Positions 33,361 to 41,691 of a DNA stretch of 64,000 nucleotides are shown one piece after another (position 1 is the first letter of the stretch; each line of letters opens with the position of its first letter). This DNA comes from an uncultured Bacilli bacterium (GTDB taxonomy: Bacteria; Bacillota_I; Bacilli_A; RF39; UBA660). The stretch spans positions 31,110-95,109 of the forward strand of contig CAKOXX010000003.1 of assembly GCA_934130405.1 (NCBI GenBank). Direction: 5' to 3'. The translations under genes and the position numbers were made by a program. The notes below the pieces were generated by a model that was not told where the DNA came from, made no database searches, and was given only the letters and a program-made list of their open reading frames with translations.

Positions 33361-34383
33361 TTATATTATTTTTTTTACTTTTGTTTTTAATTTTTGATTT
33401 TTGCTTTTGTAGTTTAATGATGCTTTTGCTAAAATTAAATTTTCTAATAAAACATTTTCTAATTCTAAGTTGTTTTTATTTCTTATTTTACTTATAGTGA
33501 CATTTGTTAAAAATGCTAAACTATCATATAGTGAATATTCCTCTACTTTTTCTGGTAAATTTAAGTTATCTAGTTCATCACAAACATCATATGTCTGTAC
33601 AATTCGACCATTACTATATCTCTCATAAAAACTATTAACATCTCTTGCTAGCTCTTGAACATTTACTGATTGCATAATAATTTTTCTATTATCAATTCCT
33701 TTGTGATAATTAGGATTAAGCGTTGGCATCTTCTTTCTAGTGCAAAAATCTGCTAATATCAGAGCATATGTTGTTTCATAAATAAGACTATCATTACTGT
33801 ATACCTTTTCACCAACTTTTTCTAAATGGTTTGCTACTTCATTTATTTTAGAGATTGGTATGTTTAATTCTTCTGTTAATTGGTTAAAAATTGCAGCATT
33901 AAGATTTAGTATTAAATTAAGACTCCGTTCTTTGTCACCATATAATTCAGTCAAATGATACATAGTAACAGTAGTCATAACATTTATACCAGCTTTTTCT
34001 AAAAGTTTTATCATTGCTTCTTTTGTTCCTATTTCCTTAGTTTCATCTATTTGCTCAAAACTTCTTCTAATTAGTTGAGCAGGATTTTCAAAAGCAGACA
34101 TTAAATCAACTGCTTCTGCTTTATAAAAGAAACCATAGACTATCTTTTTTAACTCATTTATATTTTTAACTTCTAATGAGGGTACTTTTTCTAAAAAATA
34201 GTCATTCATATAATTATAATATTTATTCTTTAAGTAATAACTTTCCTTGCCATATAATATATCAGCAGATTTTATTATTTCTTTGATTTTTTTTAAGGTT
34301 TCTTTATCATAATTTTTTTCATAAAATTTATCAGGATAAGTTTTTAAAAGTATTAATATATTTGCTATATTATCATCAGTCAC
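33361..34383 (-). CDS. Unknown helical protein, paralogue A
   Basis: The 340-residue protein is not recognised. It is a full-length homologue of the next gene upstream. Shared blocks are KIKEIIKSADILYGKESYYL in the N-terminal part, NPNYHKGIDNR near residue 230, and a C-terminal YSLYDSLAFLTNVTISKIRN. It has no signal peptide. The middle (KLLEKAGINVMTTVTMYHLT) is mildly hydrophobic, perhaps a buried helix rather than a membrane segment. The pair lies between dusB and mscL, a spot where B. subtilis has folate and coenzyme genes. Its function is unknown. Confidence 0.5.
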   Translation of the reverse strand: MTDDNIANILILLKTYPDKFYEKNYDKETLKKIKEIIKSADILYGKESYYLKNKYYNYMNDYFLEKVPSLEVKNINELKKIVYGFFYKAEAVDLMSAFENPAQLIRRSFEQIDETKEIGTKEAMIKLLEKAGINVMTTVTMYHLTELYGDKERSLNLILNLNAAIFNQLTEELNIPISKINEVANHLEKVGEKVYSNDSLIYETTYALILADFCTRKKMPTLNPNYHKGIDNRKIIMQSVNVQELARDVNSFYERYSNGRIVQTYDVCDELDNLNLPEKVEEYSLYDSLAFLTNVTISKIRNKNNLELENVLLENLILAKASLNYKSKNQKLKTKVKKII

Positions 34384-34459
34384 TCTATCATCTACTTTCT
34401 GTTATAATATGTTAATAATTATGTTCTTTAATAACATTTTTCTATATTTATTGTTTAAT

Positions 34460-35449
34460 TTATAATTTTTTTATTTTAAGTTTTAAGCTATTTTTTTTAG
34501 CTTTAGGTTCTAATATCTTTTTTGATAAAGCTAAATTTTGTAATAGAATATTTTCTAGTGATATATTATTTTCTTTTGTTATTTTAGAAAGCGTAGTAGT
34601 TGTTAAAGCTGTTAAGCAATCATATAATGAGTAATCTCCTATTTTTTTAGAAGAAGTTTTTAAACTTTCAATATCTGTTATACTTTCGTCTATACTTATA
34701 TTTTTTTTGGAAGTATTTCCTTGAAAATATTGTTTAGAAATATCTTCTAAATCTGATATAGTCATTTTTCTTTCAATATTCTTGTTAGCTGTATTCTTTC
34801 CATCATAATTAGGATTAGGTCTGAACACTTCTTTTTCAATACAAAAATTTGCTAAAGTATTTCCATAAACAGCTGTGAAAAATTTAGAATCAGTAAGTAA
34901 TACGTCACTACTCATTTCATAAAATTTATCAGCAATCAGTTTAGCACAAAAATCATCTGTTTTTTTTGTATTAAGTTTATTTGCTATACAAGCATTTATT
35001 CCTAATAATGATGTTAAAATTGGATTATCTATTATAGAAGGCATTATAGAACAAGAAAGGACACCAATACTATCAATAGCAAATAACGCTTTAATAGAAG
35101 CTTCATCTCTTTTTCTTTTTACTTCGTTTATTTGATTAAAACAACTTTCTACATAATCTATAGCATCAGTTAAATCCACTCTAGGAGTTTTATAAAAGAA
35201 AGCTAGTGCTACTTTTTCTAATTCTTTTCTTTGTTTTACTCCTCTTTTGTTCATAAAAAAGTACTTTTCTAAAAATAAATTATATTTATTTATTAAATAT
35301 GCACTTTGTTGTTTTCCATATAATGTATCAGCTTTTTTTATTATCTCTTTTAGTCTAGATAAAGTTCTTTTATCATATTTATCTTTACTTAATTCTAACG
35401 AACTAGTTTTAATATCACTTAATATTTTCAAAATTGTTTCATCTTGCAT
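34460..35449 (-). CDS. Unknown helical protein, paralogue B
   Basis: The 329-residue protein is the tandem paralogue of the 33361 gene, 76 bases away. Both have the Y-G-K stretch (LKEIIKKADTLYGKQQSAYL), the NPNYDGK segment, and a C-terminal helix set YSLYDCLTALTTTTLSKITK followed by a Lys-rich tail (KKNSLKLKIKKL). The N-terminal half is more diverged. No transmembrane, catalytic or nucleotide-binding motif is seen. It starts 12 bases before mscL ends in reading order and may be co-transcribed with it. The product is unknown. Confidence 0.5.
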   Translation of the reverse strand: MQDETILKILSDIKTSSLELSKDKYDKRTLSRLKEIIKKADTLYGKQQSAYLINKYNLFLEKYFFMNKRGVKQRKELEKVALAFFYKTPRVDLTDAIDYVESCFNQINEVKRKRDEASIKALFAIDSIGVLSCSIMPSIIDNPILTSLLGINACIANKLNTKKTDDFCAKLIADKFYEMSSDVLLTDSKFFTAVYGNTLANFCIEKEVFRPNPNYDGKNTANKNIERKMTISDLEDISKQYFQGNTSKKNISIDESITDIESLKTSSKKIGDYSLYDCLTALTTTTLSKITKENNISLENILLQNLALSKKILEPKAKKNSLKLKIKKL

Positions 35450-35460
35450 TTAATCAATAC

Positions 35461-35886
35461 CTATTTATTATTCTTTAATAAATCTCTTATTTCTTCTAAA
35501 AGAATAACTTGTTCATCTTTCTTTGGTTTTTCTTCTTCTTTTTTATGTCCTAACTTCTTGTCGGCTTTTTCTTTTATACTATTAAGTATCTGTAACATAG
35601 TAAAGATACAAAGTGCAATTATTAGAAAATCAACAACACTTTGAATAAAAGAACCATATTTGATAGAGGCATCCCCTACTTTAATACTTAGTGAACTAAA
35701 ATCAAGTCCTCCTAAGACAACTCCTACTAATGGCATAATAATATCATTTACTAAACTACTAACTATTTTTCCAAAAGCTCCACCGATAATGACACCAATA
35801 GCCATATCCACAACTGATCCTCTACTTATAAATTTTTTAAATTCATCTGCTTCTTTTTTTAGATTTTTATTCACTTTTTTATCCAT
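35461..35886 (-). CDS. mscL: Large-conductance mechanosensitive channel MscL
   Basis: This channel subunit of about 141 residues forms a homopentamer that opens under osmotic down-shock. The start at 35884-35886 follows AAGGAGG; an upstream in-frame ATG lacks a ribosome site. The N-terminal amphipathic helix (EADEFKKFISRGSVVDMAIG) and the first membrane helix GVIIGGAFGKIVSSLVNDII are well conserved. A loop (GDASIKYGSFIQ) separates it from the second helix, and the C-terminal bundle is charged and acidic (EEIRDLLKNNK). The tail is a little longer than in E. coli. Confidence 0.93.
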   Translation of the reverse strand: MDKKVNKNLKKEADEFKKFISRGSVVDMAIGVIIGGAFGKIVSSLVNDIIMPLVGVVLGGLDFSSLSIKVGDASIKYGSFIQSVVDFLIIALCIFTMLQILNSIKEKADKKLGHKKEEEKPKKDEQVILLEEIRDLLKNNK

Positions 35887-35938
35887 TTTATCCTCCTTTT
35901 TCACTCCTCGTGAAATTTCACACATATTATACTAAAAA

Positions 35939-35960
35939 AAGAACTATTTCTCAAGTTCTT
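35939..35960 (-). terminator. Rho-independent terminator after ftsH
   Basis: AAGAACT (35939-35945) and AGTTCTT (35954-35960) form a perfect seven-pair stem, and a T run of six or more follows on the minus strand. It includes the ftsH stop codon. Confidence 0.85.
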
Positions 35961-37908
35961 TTATAATTTCTTCCTTATCCATCTTTGAATAACCTTTAAT
36001 ACCTTTTTCTTTAGCTAATTCTTTAAGTTTAGTCAAACTCATTTTTTCATAAGTTGTTTCATCATCTTCACTAGGCATTTTACCATTTTCTACTAAGTAA
36101 TCAATTTGTTCCTTAGTTAATGTTTCATATTCTAATAAGGTTGTTGCTAATAGTTCTAATAAATCACGATTATCATTAATAATCTTTGTAGCTTTCTTAT
36201 AGCATTCATCAATGATTTTTCTCATTTCTGTATCTATTTCATGTGCTACTTCATTAGAGAAGTTTCTTGATTTATTATAATCTCTTCCAAGGAAGACGCT
36301 TCCTTCTTGTTGTTCTAATTGCATTGGTCCTAAATCGCTCATTCCGTATTCAGTAACCATTGCTCTTGCAATCTTTGTAGCTTTTGAGAAATCATTTTCT
36401 GCTCCAGTTGTAATTTCTCCAAATACTACCTCTTCAGCAACACGTCCTGCTAGTAGACCTGTTATTTGCTCTAATAAATCAGTCTTAGTAGAACACATTT
36501 TTTCTTCACTAGGAATCATCATATTATAACCGCCAGCGGAACCACGTGGAATAATTGTTACCTTTTGAACATCATTTGCTCCTTTTAGCTTAATTCCTAC
36601 GACAGCATGTCCAGATTCGTGATATGCTACTAATTTACGGTCATTTTCACTACGTGTCTTACTAGATTTAGCAGGTCCCATTAATACCCTGTCACTAGCT
36701 TCATCTATTTCACTCATTGTAATTGCTTCTTTATTTCTTCTAACAGCAAGTAACGCAGCTTCATTTAATAAGTTTTCTAAGTCAGCTCCTGAATAACCTG
36801 GAGTTCTTTTAGCAAGAGCTGGAATATTTACTCCATCTGCTAAAACTTTGTTTCTAGCGTGAACTTTAAGAATCTCTTCTCTTCCTTTAACGTCAGGTAA
36901 GTTAACAGTTACTTGTCTATCAAATCTTCCTGGTCTAAGTAAAGCTGGATCTAAAACATCAGGTCTATTAGTTGCAGCAATTATGATAATACCTTCATTT
37001 TCACCAAAACCATCCATTTCTGTAAGTAATTGGTTTAAAGTTTGTTCTCTTTCATCATGTCCGCCGCCGATACCACTACCACGTTGACGACCAACTGCAT
37101 CTATTTCATCAATAAAGATTAAACAAGGAGCTGTCCTTTTAGCCTGTTGGAACATATCTCTAACACGACTGGCACCTACACCAACAAATAGTTCTACAAA
37201 GTCAGAACCACTAATATAGTAGAAAGGAACATTTGCTTCACCAGCTACTGCTCTTGCTAGTAATGTTTTACCTGTGCCTGGAGGACCATATAGTAATACT
37301 CCTTTAGGAATTCTTGCACCAAGTTTCTGGAATTTCTTAGGATTTTTCAAGAAATCAATTAATTCTTTTACTTCTTCTTTTTCTTCTTTTAAACCTGCAA
37401 CATCTTTAAATGTTACTTTATTTTTATCACTTGATAATTTAGCTTTACTCTTTCCAAAATCAAATGAGCCATTCTTTCCACCCATTTGTTTATTTAAGAA
37501 CCAAAAACCAATGGCAAGTACTAATAACATAGGTAAATAATTAGCTACAATAATTAATAATGAATTTGATTCTGGATCAGCTACAGCAGTAAATTCAAAG
37601 TTATATTTATCACTTGCAGTAACTAACTTCTTCATTACTTGTTCTGATAATGGAAGTCTTACATAAAAAGTTTCGTTTTCTTTATAATTTTTTAATTTAC
37701 CACGTACTTCATAAATACTAGCTCTTTCTCTTGGTTTAACTTCTAGTTCAGTTACTTCACTAGAATCTAATGATTTCATAAATTCACTATAAGTTAAGTT
37801 ATTAATTTTTTGATTAGCAATAGTAACAAAATAGAAAACGCCAAGCATGATAAGTAGTAAAAATACATAAGGAAGTAATCCTTGTCTTACTTTTTTATTT
37901 TGTGTCAT
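35944..37908 (-). CDS. ftsH: ATP-dependent zinc metalloprotease FtsH, with a C-terminal Rho-N-like tail
   Basis: The 654-residue membrane AAA+ protease degrades unassembled membrane proteins and regulators. It has two membrane segments (about 14-30 and 116-138), Walker A GPPGTGKT near 206-213, Walker B LIFIDEIDAVG, the second region of homology DPALLRPGRFDRQ and the zinc site HESGH. After the peptidase domain a short linker leads to about 30 residues (LTKLKELAKEKGIKGYSKMD) that match the helix-extended-loop-helix motif of Rho N-terminal or SAP domains. That tail is unusual in FtsH. The gene follows tilS by 17 bases, as in B. subtilis, where hprT lies between them; here hprT is missing. Confidence 0.95.
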   Translation of the reverse strand: MTQNKKVRQGLLPYVFLLLIMLGVFYFVTIANQKINNLTYSEFMKSLDSSEVTELEVKPRERASIYEVRGKLKNYKENETFYVRLPLSEQVMKKLVTASDKYNFEFTAVADPESNSLLIIVANYLPMLLVLAIGFWFLNKQMGGKNGSFDFGKSKAKLSSDKNKVTFKDVAGLKEEKEEVKELIDFLKNPKKFQKLGARIPKGVLLYGPPGTGKTLLARAVAGEANVPFYYISGSDFVELFVGVGASRVRDMFQQAKRTAPCLIFIDEIDAVGRQRGSGIGGGHDEREQTLNQLLTEMDGFGENEGIIIIAATNRPDVLDPALLRPGRFDRQVTVNLPDVKGREEILKVHARNKVLADGVNIPALAKRTPGYSGADLENLLNEAALLAVRRNKEAITMSEIDEASDRVLMGPAKSSKTRSENDRKLVAYHESGHAVVGIKLKGANDVQKVTIIPRGSAGGYNMMIPSEEKMCSTKTDLLEQITGLLAGRVAEEVVFGEITTGAENDFSKATKIARAMVTEYGMSDLGPMQLEQQEGSVFLGRDYNKSRNFSNEVAHEIDTEMRKIIDECYKKATKIINDNRDLLELLATTLLEYETLTKEQIDYLVENGKMPSEDDETTYEKMSLTKLKELAKEKGIKGYSKMDKEEIIKELEK

Positions 37909-37925
37909 ATCAATATCTCCTTTAA

Positions 37926-39242
37926 CTATTCATATTTCAGTATTATATCATAGAATTCATCTTTTTTCTTATCGTATTTAGTTTTTTTGATACCTGGTAT
38001 AAAGACTATTTGGTTTTTGCTATCAACTACTACTGGCCATAAATCTCTATCTTTTAATGGTATTTTGCGATCTATAAATATCTTCTTTAATTTTCTATGT
38101 CCACCATTTTTAATTACTAATGTATCACCATATTCTCTAGTCCTAACTCTTAATGGTAAAGTTAAATCTTTACTTGATAATCTTGTAATATTATTACTAT
38201 TGCCCGATTCTTCTTCTACTACTTTTAAAGTATGTCCATTAGGTAGTTTAGCATAATTTGATAATTCTATTTCGTATGTATCTATTATTTCTGTATTTCT
38301 ATCAAATTCTATAGTATTATAACTCTTTCTAATAACTACATCATTTGGAAAATTAAGTTTAACATTAGCTCTTTTGGAAGTAATTATTTTAAATATAGCA
38401 TCTAGATGTTTATCAGATATTAAAACTAAGTCATCCTGATAATATTTTTTTAATAATTCTTCTAAAACTAATTTTTGAATTATTTTATCTAATTCATTAA
38501 ATGGTTCGATAAATAATTTATCATTTCTTACTACTTTGGTCAAGGCTTTTTGAACCTCTTTATTTAGGTACTCTGATACTTCTTCTAAGGTAGTATGAAA
38601 TTTAATAAATTTCCGTTCTACTTTACTATCTTCTTTCTTTAGAAATGGCAATACTTCTTTACGATAACGATTTCTTGTATAAACTGAACTGTTATTTGAA
38701 GCATCTATAGCATAAGGTATTTTATATTTATGGTCATAGTCTAATAATTTAGCTTTAGTTGTTTCAAAAAATGGTCTATAAATCGTATAGGTATCCATAT
38801 TTACTATTTTTTTAAAACCAGAGTATCCATAAATATTAGAACCTCTTACTATTCTCATTAAAATAGTTTCCATTAAATCATCGGCATGATGAGCTGTCAT
38901 TAAGTATTTTGCTTGATATTTATTAACTACTTCTTCAAAGAAATTATATCTTATATTTCTTGCTTCATTGTGAAAATTATCATCACCATAATTTTTTATA
39001 CGCATATATTCAAATACAACATCATGTTTAGCACAATATTCTTCTAGTAAAACTTTTTCTTCTTCACTTTCTTTTCTCTTTCCATGATTAACGTGAGCAC
39101 AAATTAGTTTTATGTTTATTTTTTTTCTAAGCATTAATAACGTATGAAATAATGCCATAGAATCTGGTCCATAACTACATCCAAATACTATTACATCACC
39201 ATCTTTTATTTTTATATCTTTATAAAGTAATTCTACATCCAT
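37926..39242 (-). CDS. tilS: tRNA(Ile)-lysidine synthase TilS
   Basis: The 438-residue enzyme adds lysine to C34 of the minor tRNA-Ile so that it reads AUA, an essential function. The PP-loop ATP site reads GCSYGPDSMALF, where the usual S-G-G-x-D-S is S-Y-G-P-D-S, a mild deviation. The rest of the catalytic domain is standard: HVNHGKRKESEEEK, then LMTAHHADDLMETILMR and the RPFFETTK stretch. The C-terminal domains needed for tRNA binding continue to the end (LRVRTREYGDTLVIKNGGHR, then RKIPLKDRDLWPVV). Operon: divIC, tilS, ftsH are in Bacillus order, though a terminator sits behind divIC. Confidence 0.92.
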   Translation of the reverse strand: MDVELLYKDIKIKDGDVIVFGCSYGPDSMALFHTLLMLRKKINIKLICAHVNHGKRKESEEEKVLLEEYCAKHDVVFEYMRIKNYGDDNFHNEARNIRYNFFEEVVNKYQAKYLMTAHHADDLMETILMRIVRGSNIYGYSGFKKIVNMDTYTIYRPFFETTKAKLLDYDHKYKIPYAIDASNNSSVYTRNRYRKEVLPFLKKEDSKVERKFIKFHTTLEEVSEYLNKEVQKALTKVVRNDKLFIEPFNELDKIIQKLVLEELLKKYYQDDLVLISDKHLDAIFKIITSKRANVKLNFPNDVVIRKSYNTIEFDRNTEIIDTYEIELSNYAKLPNGHTLKVVEEESGNSNNITRLSSKDLTLPLRVRTREYGDTLVIKNGGHRKLKKIFIDRKIPLKDRDLWPVVVDSKNQIVFIPGIKKTKYDKKKDEFYDIILKYE

Positions 39243-39260
39243 TTTTCCACCTCAATAAAA

Positions 39261-39288
39261 AGAATACCTATTTATCTTCAGGTATTCT
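39261..39288 (-). terminator. Rho-independent terminator after divIC
   Basis: AGAATACCT (39261-39269) and AGGTATTCT (39280-39288) form a perfect nine-pair stem with five T residues after it on the minus strand. It overlaps the divIC stop and precedes tilS. Confidence 0.85.
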
Positions 39289-39564
39289 AAGAATATATTC
39301 TCCATCTTTTGAATAATAATACTTTTCTCTTGCATACCTTGCTACATAATCTGCATCTTGTAATTTTAAAACGTCGGCTTTTAGTTCACTTTCTTTATCT
39401 TTTAAACTAGCAAGTTCTTTAGTAAGTTCTTTCTTTTCTTTATATTTACTATAGATACTAACCCAGTATTTTCCTACAGTATAGGTTGTGAACACTATCA
39501 TAGCAAGAGAAAAAACACATAGAAAAAAGGGACCCATCTTCTTTTTTTTCTTCTTTTTAGCCAT
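39268..39564 (-). CDS. divIC: Septum formation initiator DivIC/FtsB family
   Basis: This is a 98-residue bitopic membrane protein. The start is taken at the ATG at 39562-39564, preceded by GTGGGTG; 18 further codons upstream have no ribosome site. A very basic cytosolic N-terminus (MAKKKKKKKMG) is followed by one membrane segment (FFLCVFSLAMIVFTTYTVG), and then a coiled coil (KELTKELASLKDKESELKAD) ending in YVARYAREKYYYSKDGEYIL, the DivIC/FtsL-type C-terminus. It forms the division complex with FtsL and DivIB. It lies directly downstream of yabQ, as in B. subtilis. Confidence 0.88.
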   Translation of the reverse strand: MAKKKKKKKMGPFFLCVFSLAMIVFTTYTVGKYWVSIYSKYKEKKELTKELASLKDKESELKADVLKLQDADYVARYAREKYYYSKDGEYILRIPEDK

Positions 39565-39623
39565 AATATCACCCACTTTTCCTGATAATATTATAGACTT
39601 TTTTTCTAAGTTTTGCAAATTAA

Positions 39624-39914
39624 CTAATGGCTTTTTTGAAAGTTTGACATTATTTTCTGTATTTTCCTATAAGTAAGTAAATAGCCTAAAAAAATTAGTA
39701 AATAAAAAAGCGGATGAATCATTGCATTATTTATCTTTTTCATTGATATAAAATATAGTAATGCCATATCTAAGGAGAAAAGAATGTTACCGATTATTTT
39801 TATTATTTTTTTACTTTGAAATAGAAATTTATAGTTAAGAGTAATAAGAAACGATAATAGTACTCCATATAGTCCTGAAAAAAAGATGGATATGATTTGT
39901 GTTTTTAAACTCAT
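39624..39914 (-). CDS. yabQ: Spore cortex biosynthesis protein YabQ
   Basis: The 96-residue membrane protein has three to four hydrophobic segments: FFSGLYGVLLSFLITLNYKF, NILFSLDMALLYFISM and FYLLIFLGYLLTYRKIQKIM. This is the YabQ pattern, including the family phrase G-x-x-x-G-x-x-x-D-x-x-R in relaxed form. YabQ is made in the mother cell and is needed for the spore cortex. Its start overlaps the yabP stop by one base, so the pair is coupled as in other spore formers. It is shorter than the B. subtilis protein (about 210 residues) and lacks the long C-terminal tail. Confidence 0.82.
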   Translation of the reverse strand: MSLKTQIISIFFSGLYGVLLSFLITLNYKFLFQSKKIIKIIGNILFSLDMALLYFISMKKINNAMIHPLFYLLIFLGYLLTYRKIQKIMSNFQKSH

Positions 39915-40210
39915 TATTTAAACAATCTTTGAAAGATACTACTTCCATCTTTATCTTTCTTAGAATTATCTTCTATATAGGTAAATCCATTAACATAACC
40001 TTTGATGGATACATTTCCTGATATAGTGTCTAATTTTATAAGTTCTAGGCCATCTCCTTTTACTACTAAAAAGCCCATAGTGGTTTCTATTAAAAATTCT
40101 TCTTTATCAAAGTTTTCAATTTTTTTTACTCCCGTTATTAAAAGGTTTTTTCTTTCTGTTAAAGTTATACTGTGGTTATAGTTACTTATTATTGTCTCTT
40201 TAGTTTCCAT
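39914..40210 (-). CDS. yabP: Sporulation protein YabP
   Basis: The 98-residue soluble protein belongs to the YabP/YqfC family. It begins HSITLTERKNLLITGVKKIE and continues DKEEFLIETTMGFLVVKGDG and LELIKLDTISGNVSIKGYVN, the conserved beta-rich core. In B. subtilis the yabP-yabQ-divIC order is the same. YabP is mother-cell expressed under sigma-E. Upstream, CATACTCT about 20 bases from the start resembles a sigma-E -10 element (CATACANT), but no convincing -35 is visible. A ribosome site AGGAGGAG precedes the ATG. Confidence 0.88.
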   Translation of the reverse strand: METKETIISNYNHSITLTERKNLLITGVKKIENFDKEEFLIETTMGFLVVKGDGLELIKLDTISGNVSIKGYVNGFTYIEDNSKKDKDGSSIFQRLFK

Positions 40211-40263
40211 CTATTCTCCTCCTATTATAGAGTATGAATTAAAAAATGGTAAAAGAACAAAAA

Positions 40264-40282
40264 AAGAAGAACTAGTCTTCTT
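40264..40282 (-). terminator. Rho-independent terminator after spoVG
   Basis: AAGAAGA (40264-40270) and TCTTCTT (40276-40282) form a perfect stem with a five-base loop, and a run of six or more T follows on the minus strand. Confidence 0.85.
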
Positions 40283-40289
40283 ATAATTA

Positions 40290-40559
40290 CTATTCTTCAG
40301 AATCCAAAGTATTTTGGTAAGCTTCTAGAATTTTATCTTGAAACATTGCTCTTACTTCAGGATTGATTGGATGAGCGATATCACGATATCCACCAGTTGG
40401 TGTTTTTCTACTTGGCATTGCTATAAACAAACCATTTTCTCCTTCAATAATTCTGATATCATGAACTGCAAAACTATCATCCAATAAGACAGATGCAATT
40501 CCTCTCATACGAGAGCCTTCTTTGTCAACTTTTCGTACAGTGACTGATGTAATTTCCAT
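40290..40559 (-). CDS. spoVG: Regulatory protein SpoVG
   Basis: The 89-residue protein is nearly invariant in this family. It opens MEITSVTVRKVDKEGSRMRG and continues AVHDIRIIEGENGLFIAMPS with KTPTGGYRDIAHPINPEVRA. SpoVG is a nucleic-acid-binding regulator (site-specific DNA/RNA) acting in sporulation and septation. It has its own promoter just upstream and a terminator behind, so it is monocistronic. It sits between veg and yabP, as near the B. subtilis origin, though there ispE and purR lie between. Confidence 0.95.
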   Translation of the reverse strand: MEITSVTVRKVDKEGSRMRGIASVLLDDSFAVHDIRIIEGENGLFIAMPSRKTPTGGYRDIAHPINPEVRAMFQDKILEAYQNTLDSEE

Positions 40560-40599
40560 ATATCTTCCTCCTTTTAAAGCACTGACACTTTATACTTTA

Positions 40600-40628
40600 A
40601 TTCTATCTTATCTTTTTTGTAATTGCAA
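40600..40628 (-). promoter_or_regulatory. spoVG promoter
   Basis: Minus strand: TTGCAA (40623-40628), a 17-base spacer and TAGAAT (40600-40605). The GAAT core would also suit sigma-H, which drives spoVG in B. subtilis, but no clear sigma-H -35 is present. A second candidate (TTGACG then TATAAA, spacer 18) overlaps the end of veg. Confidence 0.55.
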
Positions 40629-40658
40629 GAAGTTTATAGGTACTTGACAGCAAACACG

Positions 40659-40877
40659 TCAACTGATTATTTCAACACTTTCTGTTATTAAGTCACTATA
40701 ACTAAATGACTTGATTTTATTTTCTTCACCTTCCAATCTAACTAAAAATATTGAAGGATAAAGTTCAATTATTTCTCCATTGAATTCTTCTATTTGGTTT
40801 CTACTTCCATTAACTTTAAAGTGTAAAATAGTACCTTCTTTTTCTTTTACTTTACTTCTCATACTATCTAGGTTCAT
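40659..40877 (-). CDS. veg: Veg protein (biofilm/germination regulator)
   Basis: The 72-residue protein matches Veg: MRSKVKEKEGTILHFKVNGSR-type N-terminus, then FNGEIIELYPSIFLVRLEGE and SFSYSDLITESVEI. It is a small SH3-like protein. In B. subtilis Veg is abundant and stimulates biofilm matrix genes by antagonising SinR, which fits the TasA-like locus close by, though no SinR is seen here. Its start overlaps the yabG stop by four bases, so it is coupled to yabG; in B. subtilis veg is a separate transcript. Confidence 0.85.
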   Translation of the reverse strand: MNLDSMRSKVKEKEGTILHFKVNGSRNQIEEFNGEIIELYPSIFLVRLEGEENKIKSFSYSDLITESVEIIS

Positions 40878-41653
40878 CTTGGATACCCCACATACATAGT
40901 ACCGTTAGTGATAATTCCACCCATACCAGCACTTCCATAATGAGTTTTATCTATAAGTGGTATCAAATCAATGGCTTTATTTACAGGAGAAAGAGCTACA
41001 CAAGAAGCCACTATTGCCGGATCTAAGGCATGAATATTTATTCTTTTAGGACTTGAGGCAAAGTTACTTCCTGCCTTTATTAATTCCTCATAGTTTGATT
41101 GACAAGCTCCTGCAATTATTATCAATTTATCTTGATTTTTTTCATACATTCTCGCTTTTTTTATAGCATTAACAAAGTTTTCTGAGTTTTGATAATTTTC
41201 TATTTTACTTTTATCTTTGGCATGTTTTTTTAAGAAATCATGTCCTGTTATTACTACTATATCTGGTTTATATTTTTCTAATGTGTCTGTTATGACATCT
41301 TCTATTTCACTTTCTTTAACCTTTATACCATAAGCTTCTAAATGCATATCTTTATAAAAGTTGATACATCTATCTAAATAAAATTTATCAGAATCAAATT
41401 GAACTATTTTACCAGGTAAATAGAAATATTCGTTTCTATCTAGTGAGATTAAACTTTCTACCTTTTCAATATCTACTCTATCTGTTTCTTTTTTAACTGA
41501 AACTTTAGTTAAATCAGTTAACTCACTATCTGCATAAAGCCTAACATCTACACCTCTTAGATAAGCTATATCATCTTCTATATCGATTATTTGAAAGACT
41601 AAGTCATTATTATAAGATTGCCTAGTTACATAGTCACCTAACTTAAAATTCAT
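40874..41653 (-). CDS. yabG: Sporulation-specific protease YabG
   Basis: The 259-residue protein is a full YabG (peptidase U57 family). Typical stretches are VDVRLYADSELTDLTKV near residue 40, PGKIVQFDSDKFYLDRCIN, VVITGHDFLKKHAKD, IIIAGACQSNYEELIKAGSN and SPKRINIHALDPAIVA. YabG cleaves spore coat proteins and processes proteins during coat maturation, in the mother cell. It lies next to rsmA and veg as in B. subtilis. There is no signal peptide. Confidence 0.9.
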   Translation of the reverse strand: MNFKLGDYVTRQSYNNDLVFQIIDIEDDIAYLRGVDVRLYADSELTDLTKVSVKKETDRVDIEKVESLISLDRNEYFYLPGKIVQFDSDKFYLDRCINFYKDMHLEAYGIKVKESEIEDVITDTLEKYKPDIVVITGHDFLKKHAKDKSKIENYQNSENFVNAIKKARMYEKNQDKLIIIAGACQSNYEELIKAGSNFASSPKRINIHALDPAIVASCVALSPVNKAIDLIPLIDKTHYGSAGMGGIITNGTMYVGYPR

Positions 41654-41691
41654 CTAATCACCCAGTAAAGTTTATGCAAGAATAGTTTAAA

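Noticed and set aside
40640..40662. Terminator between veg and spoVG
   Set aside because: TTGAC and GTCAA pair, but no T run follows; it overlaps a promoter-like TTGACG.
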